A DNA stretch of 64,000 nt from Cavenderia fasciculata (GCF_000203815.1 NW_004457734.1:1061233-1125232), one strand, 5' to 3'; shown: positions 12,821 to 24,322, counted from the stretch's first letter. Numbers and translations are program-made. The notes: a model not told the origin generated them from the letters alone.

Positions 12821-12907
12821 AACTAAAATGTAAAAAAGAAAGAAGAAAATATATTTATACTCTAAATAGATTGTTGTTTGTTTATTGTTTTTTTTATTAA
12901 TACTCTC

Positions 12908-15460
12908 TTATGATCGATACATATAATAATTATGGTTGTGAAGATAATTAAAACTATTGGAATTTGCTGATGGATTAACATGTTGATATATATTATTGTT
13001 GTTATTATTATTATTATTATTTTCATCATTGTTCATGTTGTAAGTGTAAACATTGGATGGACAGAATGAACAATTACAATGATGATTTTGATATTCAACA
13101 GGTAGATGTGGATGTGGTGGTGGTTGATGATGATGGTGATGTTGATGAGGAGGAACATTTAAAATTGGGTGGGTTAGAAGAAGTGGATGAGGAGGTGGAG
13201 GCGGAGGAGGAATAGGATGTTGATGTAGGTTTTGTTGTTGTTGTTGTTGTATACCATGTGGTATATGTGGAGGAGGTGGAGGTGGAACAGGATGAGGTTC
13301 TAGATGGTGTGGATGAGGGATATTTAAAATTGGATGATTGGGTTCATGCATCATAGGAATTGGTGGTTGATGATGGTGATGATGATGATTGTGATGTGGA
13401 AGAGCAACCGGTTGATGTAGGTTTTGTTGTTGTTGTATACCATGTGGTATATGTTGATTGTGATTATGAGGAGGAATGGGATGTTGATTGACATGTTGAT
13501 TTTGTGGAATATGTGGAGGTGGAGGTGGAGGTTGATATGAATAATAATTGTATTGATGATAATCATCACGTGGAGGTGGATAATAATAAGCTGGTTGGTA
13601 TCGGAAATTTTGTTGTTCATTACCATTTTCTTCTTCTCCTTCTTCTTCATCTTCATCATAATTTACTTGTTCATCATAATCATCTTCTTGTTCTTCTTCT
13701 AAATCTTCTAAAATTTCATCTTCTTCTTCTTCTTCTTCTTGATCAATATCAACCTGATTTCTACTACGATTACTATTTGAATTTGGTTTCTTTGATTGTG
13801 ATGATTTGTTTGATAATTTTTTTAATTGTTTTTCTTGAATTGATTTTAGATTATTTTCTTGTTTGGCTTTAAGTTGTTCTAGTTGATTGGATTCCTTTTC
13901 ACTTGCCAATTGATAGGCATAGTAGTGTTCTGGAATTTCATCATTTTCTTGACGTTCTTCAATCTTTGAATTGAATCTAGATTGTAGTTGGCTGATAAAT
14001 TGCATTTCTCGGTCACCTGACACATAGGTGATACTAACACCATAGCTACCGAATCTTCCAGTACGTCCTATTCTATGGAAATAGGTTTCAAAGTCCATAG
14101 CCACTGGTACCTCCATATTGACAACCAAGTTGACACGTTCAATATCGATACCACGACTAATTAAATCGGTCGATACAAGTATACGTAGTTTGAATGCTTG
14201 TAGTTCCTTCATGACCGCCATTCTTTCAATTTGTTCCATTGATCCTGCAATATAACGTGTTGGCCAACCCTCTTTGCACAATAGTTTACACAACTCTTCT
14301 GCACGTACACGATTATTACAAAATACAACAGCTTGATAAAATGATACTTGTTCCAACAATATCAATAAACTATTTACTTTGGCTCTAAATGTATGATATT
14401 CAATTGTTGATATTGGTATCGAAGTAGATGAAGTATTATTTGTATTATTTGTTGTATTATTTGTATCTTTGATAATTTGATAATATTGTTTAATACCTTC
14501 AAGAGATACACCTTCTTCACCTTTACACATTTGAACGTGAACAGGGTTAGACATGTAACGCTCGACCATATTAAGGAGAGCAGTTGGAAAGGTGGCAGAA
14601 AAGGCAGCGATTTGTCTCTTTTTGGGCAACGAGGTAAAGATCCAATTGAAATCTTTGGAAAAGGCTGCATCGAGTAGTTTGTCGGCTTCGTCCATGATAA
14701 AGAGTTCAATGTCGTCGGTTCGTAGTCTACGTGCTTCAATGAGTGATCGGATGCGACCGGGTGTTCCGACGACCACCTGAGCACCGCCCAATTTAATCTC
14801 GTCTTCCTGGGTGGTCGATGCATTGCCTCCGACAAACGCTTCGACATGAAGTCTCTTGCCTGCATGCTTGGCAATCTCTCCAACGACCGATGCAATCTGG
14901 ATGGCAATCTCTCTGGTCGGTGCCAACATGAGAACGAGTGTTCGTCGTGGTACACCTGACACTGCCTCGGCGTAACTGTCATCGTCCATATCCAACAACT
15001 GCTTTTTAGATAGTGTCGATGCAGTAGGTTGAGTGCAGTGTCTCAACACACGCTCGATAGCAATCGAACCAAACACCACCGTCTTTCCAGTGCCACTCTT
15101 TGCCTGTGCAACCATATCCACACCAGACACACCAATTGGAATAGCCTGTACTTGAACAGGTGACGGTTTCTCGAATCCACAACTCTTTAATGCTTCTACC
15201 AACACACTTGGTAAATTTAATTCACTAAATCCTATATCTTTTTCTATCATTACATCTTTTGTTCTATTTCTATTAGTCTGAGGAGTAGATGAAGATGTAT
15301 TTGTAGTAGTTGTAGTTGTAGTTGTTGTGGTGGTTGATGATAATGATGATAATGATGAAGGTTGTGGATCTTCTTCTTCATTATCAACTAAAGTTATATC
15401 ACTATCATCATTTGAAGGATTATTTTTATGATCATTGTTTTGATGATGTTTTATATCCAT
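12908..15460 (-). CDS. ddx20: DEAD-box RNA helicase, DDX20/Gemin3-like
   Basis: A single exon of 850 residues. The motifs are FEKPSPVQ (about 96-103), Walker A AKSGTGKT (120-127), DEAD (257-260), SAT (288-290) and HRIGRTGR (462-469). The spacing, the SGVDMVAQAKSGTGKT block and the YVSGDREMQFI segment resemble DDX20/Gemin3, the helicase of the SMN complex that assembles spliceosomal snRNPs. The core is interrupted by a short Asn/Thr/Ser insert around residues 332-350. The C-terminal 300 residues are low complexity: a Lys/Ser segment, Glu/Asp runs, then a His/Pro/Gln/Tyr-rich tail unlike metazoan DDX20. A His tail suggests metal binding or condensate behaviour, but that is speculation. It is divergent from the gene at 15745 and converges with the one at 12369. 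Confidence 0.85.
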   Translation of the reverse strand: MDIKHHQNNDHKNNPSNDDSDITLVDNEEEDPQPSSLSSLSSTTTTTTTTTTTNTSSSTPQTNRNRTKDVMIEKDIGFSELNLPSVLVEALKSCGFEKPSPVQVQAIPIGVSGVDMVAQAKSGTGKTVVFGSIAIERVLRHCTQPTASTLSKKQLLDMDDDSYAEAVSGVPRRTLVLMLAPTREIAIQIASVVGEIAKHAGKRLHVEAFVGGNASTTQEDEIKLGGAQVVVGTPGRIRSLIEARRLRTDDIELFIMDEADKLLDAAFSKDFNWIFTSLPKKRQIAAFSATFPTALLNMVERYMSNPVHVQMCKGEEGVSLEGIKQYYQIIKDTNNTTNNTNNTSSTSIPISTIEYHTFRAKVNSLLILLEQVSFYQAVVFCNNRVRAEELCKLLCKEGWPTRYIAGSMEQIERMAVMKELQAFKLRILVSTDLISRGIDIERVNLVVNMEVPVAMDFETYFHRIGRTGRFGSYGVSITYVSGDREMQFISQLQSRFNSKIEERQENDEIPEHYYAYQLASEKESNQLEQLKAKQENNLKSIQEKQLKKLSNKSSQSKKPNSNSNRSRNQVDIDQEEEEEEDEILEDLEEEQEDDYDEQVNYDEDEEEGEEENGNEQQNFRYQPAYYYPPPRDDYHQYNYYSYQPPPPPPHIPQNQHVNQHPIPPHNHNQHIPHGIQQQQNLHQPVALPHHNHHHHHHQPPIPMMHEPNHPILNIPHPHHLEPHPVPPPPPPHIPHGIQQQQQQNLHQHPIPPPPPPPHPLLLTHPILNVPPHQHHHHHQPPPHPHLPVEYQNHHCNCSFCPSNVYTYNMNNDENNNNNNNNNNIYQHVNPSANSNSFNYLHNHNYYMYRS

Positions 15461-15744
15461 ATATATACAAATAATAATAATAAAAGAATAAATAAAAGTA
15501 AAGTGTATTTGAAGGTCTGTCTTGTTAAATTAAACTATAAACTAGCCTTTGATAGTGCTCCCTTATTCAATTTTAATTTGTACAACTTACTTTTTGAATC
15601 ACAAAAAATAAAATCAAACTAGTTTGTGTGTCTCTCACAGCAGTGCAGTTCGCAGATCAACGAAGAGGGAGAAAAACTATTGTTTGAATCATTCAAGTTG
15701 CGCTCACACTAATTTATTTTGTTGGGTATATATCTATCAAAAGG

Positions 15745-16182
15745 ATGAATAGAGTTAATCAATATGTTTGGGTTGCATTCGCTGCTACTACCATCGGTCT
15801 TGCCGTTGGTACTCCATTGTATGTACAAATATTAGAAGAAAGAAATGATGATGAATGATTGTTTGTGTGAAATGAAACAATACTAATCACATCACACATC
15901 TTTATCATCTTTATCATCATTCATAATCTATTACAGCTGTAAGGATGTAGTTTCAAGTATGGTTGGTTCAAAACAAGCTAATGGTATGAAATAAAAAGAG
16001 AGCAAAAGGAAAAAGATGTAAAAGTAAAAGAGGGTCAAGTTACTTATATATATATATAAACTTCTTTCTTTTTCATTTTAGATGCAAGATTAAATGAATT
16101 AATGAGACAAGTTAACAGCAGTGTTAGTGATTTAGATGATGAACATCATTCTACAGGACATGGTCATGCGAAACATCATTAA
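15745..16182 (+). CDS. Small single-pass membrane protein with His-rich tail, uncharacterised
   Basis: Three exons (15745-15818, 15937-15983, 16082-16182) join in frame to give 73 residues; all introns are GT-AG. The N-terminus is MNRVNQYVWVAFAATTIGLAVGTPF, a short basic lead and one hydrophobic helix (about residues 8-24). The remainder is hydrophilic, with a helix ending in acidic residues and a terminal cluster of His (DDEHHSTGHGHAKHH). Size and topology fit small inner-mitochondrial-membrane accessory subunits or assembly factors, but I do not recognise a family. It is transcribed divergently from the DDX20-like gene. Because it is built from three small exons, single-frame ORF scans would miss it. 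Confidence 0.65.
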
Positions 16183-16611
16183 AATAGATTTAGAATAGAA
16201 TAGAATAGAATGACGATATCAACAACACATCAAAGCTAGCTAATAAGAAAGAGAACAACAATAATAAGGATATATAATAGTAATAGTATCAAAGATATTT
16301 ATTATTATTATCCAACAACGAATATAACAACAACAACAATAATAACCACACCCACCCATGCCATTACACGAATCTTTAATCATAATATACAGACCAGGCT
16401 TGAATAGTAATAATAAAAAAAATGTATATAATATTATAAACCAAAAGAAAGAAGAAGAGACAATGAATCAACAATTGTATATATATATATATATATATAT
16501 ATTTGGATTAAATTCAATTTAAAACGAAAGACGACGATGATTACTTATTACCCACATTTTCGGTCATCACATTCATTGTCATCTTTTTTTGGTGATATCT
16601 TTATAATTAAG
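16183..16611. other. Intergenic region with TA microsatellite
   Basis: About 430 bases without a gene. It contains a few TAGAA repeats just after the stop codon, a C-rich patch ACCACACCCACCC near 16345 (unusual in this AT-rich DNA and G-box-like on the other strand) and a (TA)n tract at about 16478-16502 before the formyltransferase gene. Confidence 0.6.
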
Positions 16612-18038
16612 ATGTTTAGTATTAGATCAAGTACAAATTTATTAACAAATAATATTAAATATTGTTTTACTATTAGTAAACAAACTACTACTATACATTT
16701 AAATAGATATCAATATAGTACTTCATCTTCATCATCAGCAACTCTGCAGAATATAGTAGATAAAAAAGTAGAAGATAATAGTTTTAGAGTATTATTTTTT
16801 GGAACTGATCATGTATCAATACATACTTTAAAGAAATTACATGATAATTTGAGTATGTATACAATTATACAAGAATATCTTTTTATTTACTATTTCTTTT
16901 TCTTTTTTAGAAATTGATCGATTAATTAAAGAATTAGAAGTAGTATGTCCAAATAACAAAGATGAATTAGTATATCAATATGCAAAAAAGGAAGGATTAT
17001 CAATGTATCATCCAGATATTGAAACAGGAATGAAACAATTCCAAGTACCTGTATCATCAAAATCTGGTAAACCATTTGATATGGCTGTTGTAGTTTCATT
17101 TGGTTATTTTATTCCAAAGTAAATATATAAAAGAACAAACTCTTATTCCTTTTATTTATTAATTAATTTACTTTTTATTTTTGTACAGAAAAGTATTAAA
17201 TACATTTACATTTGGAGGAATTAATGTTCATCCATCACTTTTGCCAAAGTATAGAGGTGCAGCACCTATTTATCATACATTGATAAATGATGATAGAGAA
17301 ACTGGTGTATCTATTATTAAATTGGATCCATTAAAATTTGATGTTGGTGATATATTGGATCAAACAAAATACAAAATCAAAGGAAATACATTGTATTTGG
17401 AATTATTAAATGAATTGGCATCGATTGGAGCTAATAGTGTAATTCGGGTACTAGATCAATTTAAGAATCTAATTCCTTGGGCACAGGGAGAGGATGGAGT
17501 ATCACGTGCACCAAAGATAAACAAAGATAATGGTAGAATAGATTGGGAGAATGATACATGTCAAGATATTTGGACTAAATATCGAGCATTTAGTGATACC
17601 ATTTCAATCTATACACATTATTATTCAAAGAAATCAAAAGCTTGGAAAAGAGTTAAATTATATGATATGATTAATCCTCTTGTCAAAGGTAGTAATATAT
17701 TTGGTATAGATTTAAATCAACAACAATCACAACTATCTATGATGAATGATATAATAGAAGATACAAAACATTTACAATTAGATCATACCATTCAAAAGAA
17801 TGGACAATACTTTATAACATTTGATAGGAAAAAATCCTATTTTGGAATCATTTGGGTTAAATGTCTAGATGGTTGGGTTGGATTTAAAAGTGCTCATGAA
17901 GAAGGAAAGAAACGTCTACTAGCAAAAGAATTCTTTTTTGCCAAAGGTATCATTTCCCCAATCGGGGAAAATGATCAAAAAACAAATTTAATCTCTACTC
18001 AACAATTTAGAATTAATAAACAACAACAAGAAAACTAA
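16612..18038 (+). CDS. mtfmt: Methionyl-tRNA formyltransferase, mitochondrial
   Basis: Exons 16612-16852, 16911-17118 and 17189-18038 give 432 residues. The enzyme formylates initiator Met-tRNA for organellar translation, using 10-formyl-tetrahydrofolate. The first 50 residues are Ser/Thr/Asn/Arg-rich and look like a mitochondrial presequence. The Rossmann start is RVLFFGTDHVSIHTLKKL, and the catalytic-loop signature HPSLLPKYRGAAPI begins at residue 164, with the usual conserved Asn-x-His (INVHPS). The C-terminal half follows the OB-fold tRNA-binding domain (GEDGVSRAPKINKDNGRIDW), which is typical of formyltransferases. An upstream in-frame Met exists at 16537, but starting at 16612 gives a better presequence. 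It converges with LZIC, 60 bases apart. Confidence 0.92.
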
Positions 18039-18098
18039 ATTTAAATTTAATGTACATAATATATTATATATTTTCTTTCTTTCTCTCTTTTCTCTATT

Positions 18099-18764
18099 TT
18101 ATTTTCCAGCAGCTTTTTGAATTTGTGTAGCAGCATTTGACATTAAATTATCTTTTGTACCTTGACCAATATTACCAGAAACCTTTTCAAAATCACCCAT
18201 GACACGTGATTTATGTTGTTCCAAAAAGTTTTCTTCTTCTGGTGATATGGCGAAACCAAGTTTCTTTAAAGCATATAAAATTTCAATACTTTGATCAATG
18301 TATGAATCTTTTGATATTTTTGCCAATTTAACATCTCTCTGTACAGAAATAATAAAGAAAAAATTAAGTATACTATTCTTTTCTATCCTTTCTTTTATCT
18401 TTTTATCTTTTTCTTGTCTTACTTGAATATTTGAAAGTTTATTACGAAGTTGACCTTGATCCTTCTTTGCAAACAATTTGATGACTTCAGGGGTTTTGAA
18501 AGCTTGAGAGACGGCAGCTTGAATAGCAAGTTGAACACTACCAAATTCACTGACAAGAGTCATATCGCCTCTCATCATCTTGTTGAGTGATTGTTCAAAC
18601 TCTTTCATTTGCTCCAAAGTCTCTTTCTTTGTTTCATCGTATTCTTCTTGTGAAAGATCTTCTCTCAACTCTTCCAAGTCTTGTAATTGACTCAACAATC
18701 TATTTAATTGTTCTTCAATATTTGTCTTTAACTTTGATGTTTCTGATTGTCCTCTTGATGCCAT
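18099..18764 (-). CDS. lzic: LZIC homolog (leucine zipper and ICAT-homology protein)
   Basis: Exons 18423-18764 and 18099-18338 give 193 residues, close to the 190 of animal LZIC. The N-terminal half aligns well: MASRGQSETSKLK, then LEELREDLSQEEYDETKKET, MTLVSEF and the strongly conserved IQAAVSQAFKTPEVIKLFAKK. The C-terminal half (after the intron) matches the ICAT-like region (QSIEILYALKKLG, then EENFLEQHKS). In animals LZIC has been linked to the cell-cycle response to ionising radiation; despite ICAT similarity, beta-catenin binding is not established. The protein is likely soluble and largely helical. Splicing removes an in-frame stretch of Lys/Glu codons, so an unspliced reading would be about 28 residues longer; the spliced form fits the family. 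Confidence 0.92.
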   Translation of the reverse strand: MASRGQSETSKLKTNIEEQLNRLLSQLQDLEELREDLSQEEYDETKKETLEQMKEFEQSLNKMMRGDMTLVSEFGSVQLAIQAAVSQAFKTPEVIKLFAKKDQGQLRNKLSNIQVRQEKDKKIKERIEKNSILNFFFIISVQRDVKLAKISKDSYIDQSIEILYALKKLGFAISPEEENFLEQHKSRVMGDFEKVSGNIGQGTKDNLMSNAATQIQKAAGK

Positions 18765-18901
18765 AACTAAGATTATATATACTTGAAAAAGTAAATGTCT
18801 AAATTAAGAATAGAACTAAAAGGAGGAGAGAAGATCCTCGCAAAATCAGGGAGAACTTTTTTTTTTTTTCAAAATATTTTATTTATTTATTTTTTTTTAG
18901 A

Positions 18902-21900
18902 TTAATTTGTTAATTTAAACTTTTCACTATTATTTAGGTGATGAATAAATAATTGTTTTAATCTATTATTATCAATTGTAAAACTAGAATTTAAATTTGG
19001 TATATCCAAATTGGTTTGTGGTTGATTATAAATTTGTGATCTACAGTATGGTTGACTGTTGTCTAAAGTTGGGATGATAATGACTATTGGTGATTCCATC
19101 ATTACAAATAGTCTACAATGATTCTCCAAGCATTTATGTGAATGTAATGAATTAGACACTGAACATTTGGTTCCTGGTTCACCTAAACATACCATATTCC
19201 CACAATAGAGACATAGACATGATAGAGTTGTTATTTTACATTTACATTTTTGGGCAAATGGATAAATATATTTTTGATAGAGTGATAATAGGTTTTCTGG
19301 TAATTCTGTAAATTGAATTGAATTTTGATATAGTTGAATTGGTTTGACTAATCTATTTGGATCGATATTGACATTGTTGTTTGAAACATTTAATTCAAAA
19401 CTAGATGGATTGATTTGACATTTATCTATTAATGACGATTCCAAAAATTCTAGATTATTAAATTGCTCCAATGAAAATGGTGACAATCTTGTAGGTTTCT
19501 TTTCAAATCCATCAATCAATAATTTAAATAATAGTATTTGTCTTAGTATTGGTTTTTTCATCATTTCAAAAGAAGAAGAAGAATTTATTTCAATTTCTTC
19601 TCTAATATCTTTAATTATATTATTTATACCTAAAAGAAAAATAAAAAAAGTAAATTAATATTTTTTAATTATTTCTTTTTTTAATATACCTACAATTTTG
19701 AATTAAAATATTTGGATTTGAATTATTTTCTTTAAAATAATATTTAAAAGTTAAATTTATAAATGGAAATAATAAAGATTCAATATTACTATCTAGAAAT
19801 TTTTGTCTTTTGTCAATTTTAAAATTAAAAATAATTTTAAATAATTGTAAGATGAAAAATTCTCTATCAAAATCTGATTGAGACATTGCATAGTAGGGAG
19901 TATCTGAATAACAAGTAAATTGACGACTTTTTAATTCCAAAATTAAAAGATTTTGAATCACATTTTTCCAAAGACTTGAATATTTTTCGACCTTTTCAGA
20001 TTCTAACTTTAATAACTCTAAACATGTACTTTTTTCATATTCTCGATTGGATTGTCCAATATTGGTTGGAATTGTAATATTGAAACTTTTTGAGCAAAGA
20101 GGACATGTTTTACGAGAATAACCAACCAAACATTTACTATGAATAAAATGACCACAACTTGTAAGATGATTTGAATAATGATCAATATTTGAGTAAAGTT
20201 TTGTCAATCCAAATGATGAACCATCTTTAATTGTATCTATAAATTGAATATAACCTTGAGGATTTGTCTTTTCAAATTCATTTAAACTTTTTCTATAGGA
20301 TTGTCCAATCAATGATGATTTTGAAAATTTACAAAAAGTATGAATTGTTTCTTCTGGTAAAGGTCCATTTTGACATATTACACATTGGATATCAGTATCC
20401 TCGGAATCTTCTGAATCTTCCAAATCCTCCTCCTGCTCTAATTGAAACTTTAATTTCATTTGTTGAAGTTTCATTTTTTCTAATAATTTTTTTTGATTAT
20501 CAGTTCTAGATTTGATTTGACTGTCAATTTCATCCTTGTCTTGATCTGTCAATTTTAAATTGATTTTTTCAAAATAGGTTTGAAATTGATCACTAATGGA
20601 AACCAAAATTTTAAAAATGAATTCGGTTGTTGGGATTAATTCATTATTGACAGTGGCCTTTGTATTTTTCCATCTATCCATGATGACTTGGAATATTGAC
20701 ATTGATTGATTTGATTTTGTTATAAAATTTGTAAAAATCATTAATAAACAATCATCCAATGGAGGACCTTCTTTTTCATCAGAATCTAATAAGAGTCTTT
20801 CTAGTATTGGCACATCTAATGGTTGAGTTGAAATATCCTTATATGATCCAAGTAGTAACGCAATCATATAATATAAATCATTGATTAATTCTTCTGATGG
20901 TTCCAAAGACTTTGACAGTTCTGGAATTGGAACTTTTGATTTTGTATGAATTTGAACCAAAAAATGACCAACCAATTTCATTAAAAATACTTGATCCAAA
21001 TTTAATTTCATCTTTGTTAATGTAGGAGGATTGGGATAGGAATTTTTTGGTGATTGATATTTCCCATTGATTGTTTTAAATGATTTTAAATTTGTCAATG
21101 TATGATAGGGATAATATGGATCAATTAAATGCCAATATTCCTTTTTCAATGATTTGCTCTCGTCCAACATTTCATCAATAATATCCAATATCACCTTTTT
21201 AGATGTATCTTTAAATATTAATTCATCTCTATTTAATTTGGATGATAATTCTAATATATTAACATCCAATGCCAATAATTGTACAAAATGATATTTAATA
21301 TCATCCACTGTTGGTTCAAGTGTTGCTCTACATTGTATAATTTGAATTAAAATAATTATTATTTCATTTACTAAAATAAAAAAAAGAGAGAAAGTTAATA
21401 AAAAAAAGAATAGTATTCATTTTGTTTTTGTTTGTTTTTTCAATTTACATTTAAAACTTGAATTTAATTGTATTAAAATATTAAAAAAGTTTTTACTGCC
21501 AATAGTTGACATTAAAACTTGTAATAGGAAAAGATCCATCATTTTATCCTTTGATTGAAATAAATAATATTTTACTTTTGAACCAAAATTAAAATGATTT
21601 AAATGATAGGTTGAAATGGTTTTGATTATTAATTGTATGGCCGACATGTTGATGGATTGTTGTAACAATTCAATAAAATTTGGTTTCTTTAATAATAAAG
21701 TTGATAATATTCTAAATAAAGTAAAATGTGGAATTATTGTAGAAGTACCATCCTCTTTTAAATCATTAATTGATTTACATAAACTATTAAAAAAATATTT
21801 TTCCAAAATATTTTGATTTCCTTCAAGTTTACAAATCGTCTTGGTTATATTACAAAGAGCAATTTCTTGAAGAAATATATAATCCAAAACATTTGAATTT

Positions 21901-22465
21901 GGAAAGGATTCCTTTCCCAATCCAATTGAATGAAATCCTTTTCCAACTCTAATCAAACCATCAATAATCTCTAAAGCTATATCTTGTTGTTGTTGTTGAA
22001 TACAATTTAAAATCCTTTCATTACTAAATAATTGTGGTATAAATTGTAAATCTGATCTTGGACAATCTTCAGTTTCTATTCCTTTTTCATAAAATATTTT
22101 TAAAGTTTTTATATTTATATTCTAAAAAAAAAAAAAGAAAGAGAGAGAGAGAGAGAGAATTAATTATAATTTATAATTTATCTTTTTTTTTTTAGATATA
22201 ATTACAGCAATATTAATTATTTCTTTAAATAAATTTGGATTTAAATTTTGATTTCTAGATATTAATTCAATCATCCAAATATCACCAACATAACAAGTAG
22301 CAACGAGATAGATGATTTTAGAATCTGGACGATCTTGACAACAAGCCGAATAAGAATGAATGAATCGTAAGAGAAAGAGGTATCTAAAATGACGATTACT
22401 AGATACCAATGGTGTTACAATTGGATAGATATGATGGAGTATATGTGGAAATTTGATGGTTTCAT
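18902..22465 (-). CDS. UBR-family E3 ubiquitin ligase, RING and C-terminal half; N-terminus not found
   Basis: Exons 22206-22465 (5' limit uncertain), 21449-22121, 19694-21370 and 18902-19629 join in frame to about 1,112 residues. The RING-type zinc finger is CVICQNGP...HTFCKF...CGHFIHSKCLVGYSRKTCPLC (about 20390-20090). The last exon carries the UBR C-terminal signature: FTELPENLLSLY, a Cys-rich knuckle (CLYCGNMVCLG) and HSHKC...CRLFVMMESPIVII. Known UBR1/UBR2 ligases recognise N-degrons through an N-terminal UBR box and ClpS-like domain and are about 1,700-1,900 residues long. Here no UBR box or start Met is seen: the first exon is open to about 22497 without ATG and has a plausible acceptor (AATTTTTAG) at 22466. 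The gene is N-terminally short, has an exon I failed to find, or is truncated. Confidence 0.8.
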
Positions 22466-22509
22466 CTAAAAATTGAATATTAACTTTAATAGTTTTAGTT
22501 TTTGGATTT

Positions 22510-22738
22510 ATGGTTTTAGAAAATCAAGGAGAACCAATCAAATTTGATTGTATGACTTGTAAAAGATATGCATATGATACTTATAGTTCATGTTTATATA
22601 AGCGTCCATCTGGTGGCTATGTACATATAAAAGAAAGAAGATAGATAGATTATTTAATATTAATTTCTATTTTTTATTTAGTGTTTAGAAGAAAGATTTA
22701 AAAATTTAAAGATTTGTTCAGATTATGGATGTAATTGA
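22510..22738 (+). CDS. Tiny spliced Cys-rich protein, unknown
   Basis: Exon 22510-22620 and exon 22682-22738, with a 61-nt GT-AG intron (donor GTACATA, acceptor TTTATTTAG), join in phase 0 to 55 residues. The protein has six cysteines, including CMTC, then single Cys in SSC, GYC, KIC and GCN. This resembles a small zinc-binding or disulfide-rich protein, but I recognise no family. It lies between the 5' ends of two minus-strand genes, opposite in orientation to both. The ATG is preceded in frame by an open stretch and an upstream stop. It is too short for ORF scanners; splicing and Cys pattern are the only support. Confidence 0.45.
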
Positions 22739-22802
22739 TTCATAAATAAATAACATTTATTTTCTCTTTTCTCTCTTTTCTCTTTTTCTCTTTTTCTCTT
22801 TT

Positions 22803-24108
22803 CTAATGACGATAATGAGAATGATCTCTTTCACTTCTATCTCTTTCACTTGCTCTGTTTTCTCTATCGCCGCCGCCTCCGCCGCCTCCTCCTCCTCTAC
22901 CACCTTCAAAACGTTCACCTCTCATTTCATAGGAAGATGTGTATTCACGTCTCATTGGGCCACCACTGCCACCTCCGTAGGGGCTATAACGGCTGTCGCC
23001 ATAGGTTGGCTTGGTTGGGTAGCCACCTGTAGTTGGTGGAGCTGAATATGGGTATGGATAAGAGTAGTATCCACCATGAGCTGCTGAATATGGTGGTGGT
23101 GGTGGTGGATAAGTTGGTGGATATTTAGAATATGCTGGTGGATATGGGTATGGATATGAACGATCTAAAAAATGGAAAACAAGAAAATTAATAAAAGGTA
23201 AAAAAAGATTTGATTTTGATAAGTTTCTTTCTTTTTCTTACATCTTGTTTTACGATCAGCACCCATATATGAACCTGGTGTAGAGTCTCTTGGTTTAGAT
23301 CTTCTTGACTATTAATAGTTTTTGGGTTGAAAGTTGTAAGAAGAGGGTTGGAGGGGTGGGAGTTGGTTAGTTGACGTTGTTTTCAATTGTGGTATTGTTA
23401 ATGATGATGATGATGATGATGATGATGATTGATGATGAATTATTATTATTATTTGTTTTTTTTTTTTGACCCTAATATCTACACCTTTATTATTAGTAGA
23501 ATCAATCAACTCTAAAAGAAAAAAAAGAAAAATAATTATATTTACTACATTACCTTTTGAACTTTAATTGGATAACCATCAATCTTTGTACCATCCATTA
23601 AACGGATAGCCTCATCAGCTTCTTCTGATGTAGCATAGGTAACAAAACCAAATCCTCTTGAAATCTTTGTATTTGGATCAACTAGTACTGAACAACTTTT
23701 TACCTAAAACAAATAAAAAAAGATAGATATTAGTTATCTTTCACATTCCCCTTTACTTTTTTCATTTCTTTACCTTTCCATAAACTTCAAACTTTTCTTT
23801 TAAATCATCTTCTCTAATTCTTATACCAAAACCTGCAACATGAATAGTATCACCAGTACCTGAATCAATACTTGAACTTGTAGTTGTTAATGGACTAAGA
23901 TCATCTTTTCTATCAACTGGACTCATAACTCTATCATTTCTAAAAAAAAAAAAAAAGAGAGAAAAGTTAGTATAAATATATATATTTGATTAGAGATCTC
24001 TCTCTTATCTGTTGTTCTTTGTTTAACATACTCTCTATCTCTATCTCTTCCACTTGCTACTCTTTCATCTCCATAACGATCATATTCATCAGATGGTGAT
24101 TTCACCAT
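22803..24108 (-). CDS. Tra2-like RRM splicing regulator
   Basis: Five exons (24032-24108, 23774-23939, 23554-23703, 23242-23308, 22803-23164) give 273 residues. A short Arg/Asp/Ser-rich N-terminus precedes one RRM: RNP2-like IHVAGFGI and RNP1 RGFGFVTY, ending with MDGTKIDGYPIKVQK. After the RRM come SRRSKPRD, a Pro/Tyr-rich region, an RGGGG tract and a final ERDRSERDHSHYRH arginine/serine-type tail. The RRM and its RSRR-like linker most resemble Transformer-2 type SR-like proteins, which bind GAA-rich exonic enhancers. The 23309-23553 intron contains an open Ser/Asn stretch that I treat as intronic. The last exon fixes the frame of the Gly-rich tail. Confidence 0.85.
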
Positions 24109-24322
24109 GACTCTTTTATAATTAATTTATAATTAAAAGTGTTAATTGTAAATGTAAAAAGAACTAGAGAGAGATCAAACAAAAGGTGTGTGACATTGAG
24201 AAAAAAAATAATAAAAAAAAATAAAAATTAATTTGTTTTGATTATAACTTTTGATATATTGCTATGATGATGATCAATATTTATTTATACTTTATACTTT
24301 TTACTTTTTACTTTTATTTATT

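Noticed and set aside
23312-23509. 65-residue Ser/Asn-rich frame considered as an extra exon of the Tra2-like gene
   Set aside because: The RRM exon joins in phase 0 to the exon at 23308 directly and the extra stretch has stops on its way to any acceptor; it is treated as intronic.
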